From: an uncultured Flavobacteriaceae bacterium | GTDB lineage: Bacteria; Bacteroidota; Bacteroidia; Flavobacteriales; Flavobacteriaceae | DNA length: 64,000 nucleotides | Assembly (NCBI GenBank): GCA_938029725.1 | Contig: CALHGE010000020.1 | Coordinates: 1 to 64,000, forward strand | Reading direction: 5' to 3' | In this document: piece by piece, positions 16,989-24,608 of the stretch | How positions within the stretch are numbered: position 1 is the first letter of the stretch | How the letters are laid out: each line of letters starts with the position of its first letter | Program-made: the position numbers and the translations under genes | The notes under the pieces: generated by a model | The model's input: only the letters and a program-made list of their open reading frames with translations | Databases searched by the model: none | What the model was told of the DNA's origin: nothing

Positions 16989-19208
16989 ATGAGCCAATTT
17001 AATTTTCCACGTATCAACTTTCATGGTAGCGTCTTATTAGACGTAGCAACAGCAAATAACGGTCGCTTTCATCCACTAAGCGTTTACGATCAAAATTCTG
17101 CATTACCATATTTTCCTCCAAGAGTGTATTTGATTAAGGACAAAGACATAGACCAAATTGAATACGTTAAGGAACACTGGCCTCAGTTTCCAGTAATAAC
17201 TGAGGGTGAAAAATTCTATGTGGAAATTACTCCGATTAGTAATGCAGATATATTCATTGACTGGGCCACGCATAACTTAGGTACTTATGATAAAGATGTC
17301 GAGTATTTAGGATTATACAAATACGCCGTATTAGCTTCTTATAAAATCACAGACGAATCACCTAACTGGATACAGCCAGGGTACTGGAATTATTTTGGTG
17401 ATATGAGCGTTTTTACAGAAGATGTTCGTATTACTGGGGTACAGTTGCCAAACGGAACTGGTGTGAACACATGGACACCTGGTGATACAAACGGTTGTCC
17501 TCCTGTTTTATCACAAATGTTGGGTACATCTCTTTCCTTTCACACTGATTTTTTTGCTGAAAACCCAAGATCATCTGCTGTTTTTTGTGATGTAGACAGT
17601 GAAGGGCAGACCTGTACGCAATTGTTTTACGGAAAAGCTGGAATTTATGACGATTCTAACGGGCAGAAACGCACGTTTTTTAATGGAAAACCTTGTAAGT
17701 CTACTTTTAATTGGATGACTTTAAGTAAAGTACTGAATTGGATGGACCCAAGTCTAACACCAATAAGCGGTGCTACTTATTTTTATTCCACTATTGATTT
17801 GACCAATACAGATGAAAAGAGTCAAAATTATATAGACCCAGAACTACAAGCTATATTTGACAGGTATGCAGGAGAAAATGTTACGGCATTATCCATGAAA
17901 ATATCGGTGCATGAAGTATATGAAGTTCATAACCCTGATTATACTAAAATGCCTACCAAAGGAATAGGAAATAGCCGTACGAAAATGCCTAAAAACCCTG
18001 CTCGTGTTGCATTTTCAGGTTCAATCTGTCCGTATGTAGCAGGCGATATGAAAACAAATACCATTGCGCGTATTCTGAAAAATCCTCCCGAAATAAACAT
18101 CCCAATAATTAATACGGATAATAAGATTAAGGTTCCGCCTGTTAAAGAAGGGTTGCAATTTGTTCAAAATAAATTAAAATTACCTGATACGGTACAACTG
18201 CCTCCTGTATTTCTTCATCGCGATGAGAAGAATAACTTAATTTCATTAGATATGATCAATACCATTCCGGAATATGGTACTGATTTGGGTAACCCATATC
18301 CTTACGGTGGCGACACCTCTATTCCTCCATTTACTAAATTTGAGAATTACGATTTTGGGGTATTGAGTCTCTATTTTATTCCCGACGGAAGTACTAAACC
18401 AACTCTAGTAGGCCGTATAAATCATAATGATGATTATAATTACGAGAAATTTATAAGTATTGGCGGGGTTTTTAACTTTTACCGGGCGGATATAGAAGCG
18501 CTTGAAAAAGGCTCATTTTATTTGAGCACGCCAGACGGCAAAAAAATCGTAGAAGAGGATAAATATCTTATTGTATCCGATCAGCAAGGGTCTTATGCAG
18601 AGCAAAATCAAAGTCTAGCAGAAGGGTATATGTCAGATGGCTTACCCAAAGGACCTGTGCTCATTAGAGCTTTTAAAAGAGGTATTCCGGTCAAAAAGGA
18701 AGATAATCTTCAAGGGTGGGTGCAGACTATAAATTTAGCGGAAGGTTCTGTTACTGAGGCAACTATTCAAATTTATGATGGTATGTCATTTCAATATGCG
18801 GTAGACAAAGCAGGGTGCATTATGTATGCCTTCGCAGCTACTCGATCGCAGCTCGTAGCTTCTGATTTGAGTGAATTTTTATATTTTCTCTCTAACGGTT
18901 ATTTTATAACCTCACGTGTTTTAGAGTATAGTACAAAACTTCAAAATTTATTAGCCCAACCTACCATAGCATTTCAAGATATTTATGAAAATGTATTGGT
19001 CAACTACCATACGGTATTGCCAATTATGGCCGTTATTTTACCCTTTGATGAAAAAACTTGGAGTGAGAATTGGGTGTTAACAAGAATGTGTCAAATGATA
19101 GACGAAAAAAGCTGGGGTGGTCCTATGTATATGCCAGTAACGAGAGAACTTTCTACGCAGCAAAGGCAGCTCCTGCAAAAATGGGCAAAGCAAATTCAAA
19201 GTAGCTAA
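16989..19208 (+). CDS. Large protein of unknown family
   Basis: 739 residues, no signal peptide or membrane helix. I do not recognise a characterised family. The N-terminus (FPRINFHGSVLLDVATANN) is distinctive: a Phe/Pro-Arg opening, then a beta-strand-rich region with many Trp, Tyr and Gly (about 1-270). The middle part (about 330-480) holds short beta-rich blocks such as RVAFSGSICPYV, and the C-terminal 110 residues look alpha-helical with a helix-loop end (ELSTQQRQLLQKWAKQIQ). Eight or so Cys residues are scattered. It follows the cyclase by 91 bases and precedes the kelch lipoprotein by 11 bases, so it is probably paired with the latter. No reaction can be proposed. Confidence 0.75.
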   Translation: MSQFNFPRINFHGSVLLDVATANNGRFHPLSVYDQNSALPYFPPRVYLIKDKDIDQIEYVKEHWPQFPVITEGEKFYVEITPISNADIFIDWATHNLGTYDKDVEYLGLYKYAVLASYKITDESPNWIQPGYWNYFGDMSVFTEDVRITGVQLPNGTGVNTWTPGDTNGCPPVLSQMLGTSLSFHTDFFAENPRSSAVFCDVDSEGQTCTQLFYGKAGIYDDSNGQKRTFFNGKPCKSTFNWMTLSKVLNWMDPSLTPISGATYFYSTIDLTNTDEKSQNYIDPELQAIFDRYAGENVTALSMKISVHEVYEVHNPDYTKMPTKGIGNSRTKMPKNPARVAFSGSICPYVAGDMKTNTIARILKNPPEINIPIINTDNKIKVPPVKEGLQFVQNKLKLPDTVQLPPVFLHRDEKNNLISLDMINTIPEYGTDLGNPYPYGGDTSIPPFTKFENYDFGVLSLYFIPDGSTKPTLVGRINHNDDYNYEKFISIGGVFNFYRADIEALEKGSFYLSTPDGKKIVEEDKYLIVSDQQGSYAEQNQSLAEGYMSDGLPKGPVLIRAFKRGIPVKKEDNLQGWVQTINLAEGSVTEATIQIYDGMSFQYAVDKAGCIMYAFAATRSQLVASDLSEFLYFLSNGYFITSRVLEYSTKLQNLLAQPTIAFQDIYENVLVNYHTVLPIMAVILPFDEKTWSENWVLTRMCQMIDEKSWGGPMYMPVTRELSTQQRQLLQKWAKQIQSS

Positions 19209-19219
19209 AAATAATAAGC

Positions 19220-20704
19220 ATGATCAAAACACAATATATAAATGTATTTTTCTCCGTCTGTATAGTAGTACTAATGTTTGGCTGTAAAGAAAGAACTAGT
19301 CAGAAGACAGAAACCAGTAATACCGTGCAACTTCTTGTTTCTTCACATTTAGAAAATGTAAAAAATAATGTAGCGGTACCAGATCTATTTCAGATAAGCG
19401 TACAAGAAGCAATTTTGAATTTTAAAATTCCCGCTATTCAAAGTGCAGCGGTTGCCAATTATAATGGTAATTGGGTATTCATTGGTGGAAGAAAAGAAGG
19501 GTTGCACAGTATGGATAATGACCCGCCAGCTTTTGAGAAATATAGAGCAAATGACTCTATTTGGGTAGTGAATATGAAAAGTGAGACGAGTATCGGAGTT
19601 CCTGTTCCTAGCCTATATGAAAGAAACCTAAGTGCAACCAGTCAAGAACATTATCAGGTAGCTGATAAATTATATATCGCTGGCGGTTTTACTGTTAAAG
19701 ATACTTCTGCGGTAAGTGATTGGACTTCTGATATGTTTTTTGAAATAGATATTCCATCGTTAATCGATTATGTAATTAACAATGGAACAACACCTTTAGA
19801 ACAAGTGTTTACCAAAGTCATTCAAAATCCTTTTGTACAGGTAACTGGCGGTGAAATGATGGTTGTAAACAATCATTTTTACATTATAGGGGGTCAAAAT
19901 TATACGGGTGCATATATTCCAGGTAATACAGGTAAATATACCAATTCGATTAGAAAATTTAACCTAACCAAAAGCAATAACCAATGGACATTGAGCGATA
20001 CCTTAACACTTTTAGATAGTGAAAACTTACACCGGAGGGATTTTAACATGACCGAAACAGTTATGTATGGTAATGATTCTATAGGTGCCGTAATTTATGG
20101 TGGGGTATTTACCAAACAAGAAATGGCCTTTAGGAACCCTGTTTATATCAACGGTTTGGTGTCGGGTAAACCATCTATTGAGGTAGATACTACCTTTCTT
20201 CAAAAAACGAATCTCTATAGCGGCGCAAAGATTCAGGCGGCTATGCTTTTTAATGACAAGGGTTGGCTTTATAATCACACTACTTTTTTAGGGGGCATTT
20301 CCTATATGACACTCAAGCGAAGTGCTGATAGTTTAGTGGTTCCAGATGCTGGAGATGAGCTGCCTTTTTCCAATTTAATTTCCTCTTTTTTGACTGATGG
20401 GGAATTTTATTCCATAGAGAAAGTACAGCTACCGCCAAATGAAACCTTACCTACATATTTAGGTACGAATGCTGCTTTTATCGCAACAGATGGGTTTGCT
20501 CTTTATGGGCATCCTGAACTGTTGGATTTAAATAAAATTTTCGTGAATTCAGATGTCAATCAACCAGTTTCTATTGGTTATATGTTTGGTGGTATTGCAT
20601 CACCTGTTCCGAACACTTTTACCCCAAACGGGCATATGAGTACCGCAGTTAATAAAAAACTGTATGAGGTATTTATGACTATGAAGCTGCCAGAAAGCGA
20701 GTAG
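19220..20704 (+). CDS. Kelch-like beta-propeller lipoprotein
   Basis: 494 residues. A lipoprotein signal (VCIVVLMFGC, with the Cys at residue 22) is followed by a short Ser/Thr linker and then by repeated kelch-like blades: GNWVFIGGRKEGLHSM, DKLYIAGGFT, NNHFYIIGGQNYTGAYIPG, GAVIYGGVF and a C-terminal IGYMFGGIASP. The Ile/Phe-Gly-Gly signatures mark at least five blades, so a six- or seven-bladed propeller is likely. It should sit in the periplasm or at the outer membrane and bind a protein or glycan. The gene starts 11 bases after the unrecognised 739-residue protein; the two are likely partners. Confidence 0.72.
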   Translation: MIKTQYINVFFSVCIVVLMFGCKERTSQKTETSNTVQLLVSSHLENVKNNVAVPDLFQISVQEAILNFKIPAIQSAAVANYNGNWVFIGGRKEGLHSMDNDPPAFEKYRANDSIWVVNMKSETSIGVPVPSLYERNLSATSQEHYQVADKLYIAGGFTVKDTSAVSDWTSDMFFEIDIPSLIDYVINNGTTPLEQVFTKVIQNPFVQVTGGEMMVVNNHFYIIGGQNYTGAYIPGNTGKYTNSIRKFNLTKSNNQWTLSDTLTLLDSENLHRRDFNMTETVMYGNDSIGAVIYGGVFTKQEMAFRNPVYINGLVSGKPSIEVDTTFLQKTNLYSGAKIQAAMLFNDKGWLYNHTTFLGGISYMTLKRSADSLVVPDAGDELPFSNLISSFLTDGEFYSIEKVQLPPNETLPTYLGTNAAFIATDGFALYGHPELLDLNKIFVNSDVNQPVSIGYMFGGIASPVPNTFTPNGHMSTAVNKKLYEVFMTMKLPESE

Positions 20705-21024
20705 CTTTATTTGATTCTATTAACGAGAACTTACCCGCTATTTGGTAATACCTATATTAAACAGGGTGAAAAGCGCAATAATCAGAAAACGAATAGCTAA
20801 GTTTTCATAGATGAGATTTAGTAAAAGGCCACAGAGCGATAGAATTAAAACAGTTTTTAATTCGGATGGTTCAATTAAGCTAGATACTTAGTAATACTTC
20901 GGTAGTAATGTTGGACAACCTTCTGCGTAGGCGAACTTGGTTTTTTAACCGGAGCGCTTGTAATCTCTTTTTTTATACTTTGACCGGTTTGTCTATACTA
21001 GTACGAGGCTAAGGCTTTATAGTA
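20705..21024. other. Convergent intergenic region, 320 bases
   Basis: Lies between the 3' ends of the kelch lipoprotein gene and the HD gene. I see no convincing intrinsic terminator, repeat or reading frame. Confidence 0.5.
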
Positions 21025-21627
21025 TTAGGTCTTTAATTTGTTCCTAAGCTCATCCAATTTAATCATTTTACCCGACGAACGGTTTTTTTTAGCAAAAGCG
21101 GAATGGTAGCAATGGCTTTCTAAAAAAGAGATTTGAAGTTTCAACCATTCCTCATCGGTTTTAACTACTTTGTAATACAGAAATTCTTCATACAATTTGA
21201 TACTCAGGGTATCATAATCATCTCTGCCAAGATAATCTAAATCTGCATCTGCTAAAATTTCTTCATAAAAAGTCGTTGGGTTTTGTGGCACTTTGGTAGC
21301 CCTCATCATTCCTTTTACAGTAGCTATTTGCCGTTTATTTAAAACGTTTTTGAAAAAGGGCTCGACTTCTATAATACCTAGTTCTTCATGGTCGGTTGGC
21401 GAAATCAAATAGCCAATATCATGACTTATAGCAGCAATGCGAAGTAAATCTGCATTGTCTTTATCTATAGCATAATGGTCAATATACCTATTGCAAATAT
21501 TGGCTACATCAATAGTATGCGATATGCTATGATAGCTTAGATGGTCGGGCCATCTTTCTTTCATATACGAGAGAATGTCAAAACATAGTTTTGGATAGCG
21601 TTCTTTATTTTGTAAATCAACAACCAT
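21025..21627 (-). CDS. HD-domain phosphohydrolase
   Basis: 200 residues with an HD domain. Metal ligands are visible in SYHSISHTIDV (first His), AAISHDIGYL (the His-Asp doublet) and the following DHEELG. A later Asp in ILADADLDYLGRDDYD completes the usual pattern. Proteins of this size and layout hydrolyse nucleotides or cyclic nucleotides, but the substrate cannot be read from sequence. Given three cyclases in the window, cyclic nucleotide turnover is possible but unproven. Single gene, divergent from the GH130-receiver fusion across 375 bases. Confidence 0.85.
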   Translation of the reverse strand: MVVDLQNKERYPKLCFDILSYMKERWPDHLSYHSISHTIDVANICNRYIDHYAIDKDNADLLRIAAISHDIGYLISPTDHEELGIIEVEPFFKNVLNKRQIATVKGMMRATKVPQNPTTFYEEILADADLDYLGRDDYDTLSIKLYEEFLYYKVVKTDEEWLKLQISFLESHCYHSAFAKKNRSSGKMIKLDELRNKLKT

Positions 21628-22002
21628 TCTAGGGAAACCTTACATTTTAGAAATTAGTAAAAAAGATTAAGAGTTCAATTTACGGTTTATAGTACAAATA
21701 AGCGTTCTATTTTAGATACTACTCTAGGTTTTTTTAACTTTTAATAAGGTTTTAGTTTATAGCTACACAGCTGGGCTCCTTCTCTAAAGCTCGCTTATTA
21801 TTGGATGTTTCTGATCATTCAGAAAAACAAGAAAAGTTCAATAATAAACACTGCAGAAAACTTTGTATGAGAGCGCTAAAATTGAGTTTATTTGTTTTTT
21901 TTGACTCTAAAAAAGAAAATAAACTGCTATTTTTCGTAAGTATATATACGATTAAACGCATTAATAACGTTGTATATTCTTACAAACTAAATATTTTATC
22001 AA
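21628..22002. other. Divergent intergenic region, 375 bases
   Basis: Contains the promoters of the HD gene (minus) and the GH130-receiver gene (plus). TATTTTTC at 21928-21935 is one mismatch from TAnnTTTG and could be the plus-strand -7 box. A 73-codon plus-strand frame here has no family features and overlaps the next gene; I do not accept it. Confidence 0.4.
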
Positions 22003-23871
22003 ATGGCCATTACTATAAATAGACTTGAAAATCACTTTCATCCGGATCCAAAAAGAGTTATTGTTCGCTTTTTTATGCCCGGAGGTGAGTCTAGGGCAAA
22101 GAAAATAATAAACAGAGTAATAGCATTGAGTGAAAAAGATGCAGCACAAGTCTTGAATCAAACCTTACGCGATTTTAGCAATCGTCATCGAAATATCACT
22201 CGGGTTTTCTTTGACCATTATGAAAAAGTCACCTTTTTATTTGATGAGCTAGATTATAATCCGGTTCATATTTCTGACGAAAGAAAATTGTTAATAGGTG
22301 CTTATTTTACGCATGAATATTCAATTGAATCTGCCGCTTTTTTTAATCCTTCAATTGTAGATGATCCAGACCAATCGCATCTTGAAACCGGTCAAAAAAG
22401 AGTAATCGTTAGCTTTCGAGCTACAGGCGAAGGTCATGTTTCTTCAATAGGTTTTAGAAGCGCCATACTCGATAAGAATAATAAATTTGAATTTAGCTCG
22501 GTAAGTAGGCTAGTTGATGTGGCAGAAACTATTCAGTTGCATCAATATCAAAAGAAAGATTTCGTTCAAAAACTGGGCGATATGAAGTTGGCAGATGTTG
22601 ATGCCATAGATGAGATAATCGCAAACCTGAATGAAACTTTTCTTTTTAGAGAACTGTTGCATAACATAAATCAGTTCGAAAATAAGAATGAAATTACCGT
22701 TGCGAATAACAAGGTTTTACATGCCATTAAATTTATCGCAAACGCACAATATGAAATTCGGTTCTCCTTAGATACTGCAGTTAGTGAGCGTGTTATTTTT
22801 CCAGTAACTGATGCGGAGAGCAACGGTATTGAAGATGCCAGATTTGTTAAGTTCACTGAGGATAATGGTGATATAAAATACTATGCCACTTATACCGCCT
22901 ATAATGGCTTTGTTATTTTACCTCAACTTATCGAAACAACTGATTTCTATACCTTTAAAGTGATACCGATTTATGGTCAAAATGCACAAAATAAAGGAAT
23001 GGCATTATTTCCAAGAAAAGTAAACGGTAAGTATGCCATGCTTTCAAGACATGACGGTGAAAATAATTACATCATGTTCAGTGATCAAATTAATAACTGG
23101 GATAATGAAGCTACTTTGATTCAAGAGCCAGAATTTCCTTGGGAATTTGTACAATTAGGAAACTCCGGATCACCAATAGAAACAAGTGAAGGTTGGTTGG
23201 TAATCACACATGGGGTAGGCGCTGTACGAAGATATGTTTTAGGTGCTATTTTACTTGATTTGAATGACCCCACCAAAGTTTTGGCTACGCTTAAAAACCC
23301 AATGCTTTCGGCTAATGAAACAGAGCGGGAAGGTTATGTTCCTAATGTTGTTTATTCATGTGGTTCAATTTTGCATAATGATAACATCATTATACCTTAT
23401 GCTATGAGTGATACTAGTAGCGGTTTTGCCCATGTATCACTTGAAGAAGTACTTGATAACTTAACTTTTAAACACGGAAAATCTAGGTCAGTCAATTCAG
23501 GAAGTAAAAAGAAAATACTCTTAGTCGAAGATGACAAAGTCAGTGCTTCCATTTTAAACAAAATATTACTCGAAGATGGTTATGAAATTTTTCACGCCCC
23601 GGATGGGTTACAGGCTATTAATGAACTAAATAAAAAGGATTATGATTTAATATTATCTGATATTCGAATGCCAAATTTAGATGGATACCAGTTGCTAGAG
23701 TTTATTAAAGATCAAGCCATTGAAACCCCAGTTGTATTCATCAGCACTTTCAGTACTGATGAAGATGAAATTAAAGGACTGGAATTAGGAGCGGTTGAAT
23801 ATATTAAAAAACCAGTAAAAGGTGATGTTTTAAAACTTCGGTTAAAGAATATTTTACAACAAGTTAAATAG
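22003..23871 (+). CDS. GH130-type mannoside phosphorylase domain fused to a response-regulator receiver
   Basis: 622 residues in two parts. Residues 1 to about 490 form a GH130 five-bladed propeller of the long Bacteroidota type: DPKRVIVRFFMPG, then E277-D278-A279-R280 (the family usually has EDPR), KGMALFPRKVNGKYAMLSRH, GNSGSPIETSEGWLVITHG, and EGYVPNVVYSCG near the end. GH130 enzymes phosphorolyse beta-mannosides. Residues about 503-622 are a complete receiver: acidic pocket in LLVEDD, phosphoacceptor Asp553 in LILSDIRMP, Thr/Ser switch in VFISTFST and Lys603 in KKPVKGD. No DNA-binding domain follows. The fusion is uninterrupted in frame. It is convergent with a GT4 glycosyltransferase, a typical GH130 partner. 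Confidence 0.85.
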   Translation: MAITINRLENHFHPDPKRVIVRFFMPGGESRAKKIINRVIALSEKDAAQVLNQTLRDFSNRHRNITRVFFDHYEKVTFLFDELDYNPVHISDERKLLIGAYFTHEYSIESAAFFNPSIVDDPDQSHLETGQKRVIVSFRATGEGHVSSIGFRSAILDKNNKFEFSSVSRLVDVAETIQLHQYQKKDFVQKLGDMKLADVDAIDEIIANLNETFLFRELLHNINQFENKNEITVANNKVLHAIKFIANAQYEIRFSLDTAVSERVIFPVTDAESNGIEDARFVKFTEDNGDIKYYATYTAYNGFVILPQLIETTDFYTFKVIPIYGQNAQNKGMALFPRKVNGKYAMLSRHDGENNYIMFSDQINNWDNEATLIQEPEFPWEFVQLGNSGSPIETSEGWLVITHGVGAVRRYVLGAILLDLNDPTKVLATLKNPMLSANETEREGYVPNVVYSCGSILHNDNIIIPYAMSDTSSGFAHVSLEEVLDNLTFKHGKSRSVNSGSKKKILLVEDDKVSASILNKILLEDGYEIFHAPDGLQAINELNKKDYDLILSDIRMPNLDGYQLLEFIKDQAIETPVVFISTFSTDEDEIKGLELGAVEYIKKPVKGDVLKLRLKNILQQVK

Positions 23872-23951
23872 GTATAGTGGCTTCATTTAAAAGTTGTCGC
23901 CAAACATTTTAGCTTAAAAAAAATAGTGATTTGATTTAAACTTTCAAAAAT

Positions 23952-23981
23952 AAAACGCCTAGCATTTGCTAGGCGTTTTTC
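23952..23981. terminator. Bidirectional intrinsic terminator
   Basis: Stem CGCCTAGC/GCTAGGCG with an ATTT loop, flanked by A and T runs, so it can act on both strands. It lies 80 bases after the GH130-receiver stop and immediately after the outermost truncated glycosyltransferase copy. The core CCTAGCATTTGCTAGG is identical to that of the terminator behind the intact glycosyltransferase, so it was duplicated with the gene end. Confidence 0.85.
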
Positions 23982-23985
23982 GTTT

Positions 23986-24262
23986 ATAGTATTCGCTTTT
24001 TAAAGTCTTGTTAGTTTTGTCAGCCTTCAGTAAAAAGGTATTGTTCACCAGGTCTTCGTGAGAGGTGAAAAACTGATTTAACGGAGCTGATTCAATCTTG
24101 GTTTGCCAAAGGTCTAGATAGTCTAGTACACCTGAAATAGTGTTTTTAACAGCTTTATTAATATTAACACTGGTAGGTTCGTCATCCGTATCACAAGCGT
24201 TAAATTCAGAATCATACACTGTCAGTAGTAAATGAGTACCACTCTAAAATCAGTTGGATGTT
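23986..24262 (-). pseudogene. Decayed copy A of the GT4 glycosyltransferase 3' end
   Basis: On the minus strand this encodes a diverged copy of the last ~85 residues of the GT4 gene to its right. Matches include LWQTKIESAPLNQFFT against VWQTEIESAPLNQFFT, and VYDSEFNACDTDDEPTSVNIN against LYDDESKGCCDGLELTSINRN. The part upstream of VYDSEF contains TGA and TAG codons at positions matching Trp and Leu of the intact protein. A GTG-initiated 86-codon frame is open across the rest, but it lacks a start region of its own and is best seen as a gene remnant. It keeps a duplicated terminator at its end. Confidence 0.8.
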
Positions 24263-24285
24263 TACAATGTTAGAGGTATTCGAGT

Positions 24286-24545
24286 TACGTCGTCTTTGCA
24301 AGCCTAGCAGCTGTTAGTGAAACCTTGTTTTACAGAGGTGTTTGTCTGTTGTGAGAAACTGATTTAACAGAGCTGATTCAATTTTGATTTGCCAAACGGA
24401 TAGGTAGGAGAGTACATGTGAAATAGTGCTTTTAGCACCTTCATTACGATTAATACTGGTAGGTTTAAATCTATCGTAACGCACTTTAAGTTCATCGTCA
24501 AATACGGGCAGAACTAAATCATTCGTACCCCAAAATCAGTTGAAT
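24286..24545 (-). pseudogene. Decayed copy B of the GT4 glycosyltransferase 3' end
   Basis: A second truncated copy, closer in sequence to the intact gene than copy A: the minus strand translates to TSINRNEGAKSTISHVLSYL and then SVWQIKIESALLNQFLTTD. The same Trp codon that is TGA in copy A is also TGA here, and both copies begin at the same place in the gene (about residue 678 of the intact protein). The duplicated terminator is missing on its downstream side. No start codon or promoter is evident; it is a relic or an unexpressed cassette. Confidence 0.8.
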
Positions 24546-24564
24546 ATTTAAAATTTTTAAAAAC

Positions 24565-24592
24565 AAAAAGCCTAGCATTTGCTAGGCTTTTA
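24565..24592 (-). terminator. Intrinsic terminator of the GT4 gene
   Basis: Stem AAAAAGCCTAGC/GCTAGGCTTTT with ATTT loop, ending 17 bases beyond the glycosyltransferase stop. On the minus strand it is followed by a T-rich run. Its core is shared with the terminator at 23952-23981. Confidence 0.85.
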
Positions 24593-24608
24593 TTTATAGG
24601 TATTCGGG

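Noticed and set aside
21801-22022. 73-codon plus-strand frame before the GH130-receiver gene
   Set aside because: It overlaps the real gene out of frame, has no family features and lies in the divergent promoter region.
23959-24219. An 86-codon minus-strand frame as an independent gene
   Set aside because: It begins mid-domain with GTG, matches only the end of the neighbouring glycosyltransferase, and the homologous part upstream contains stops. It is treated as a pseudogene copy.
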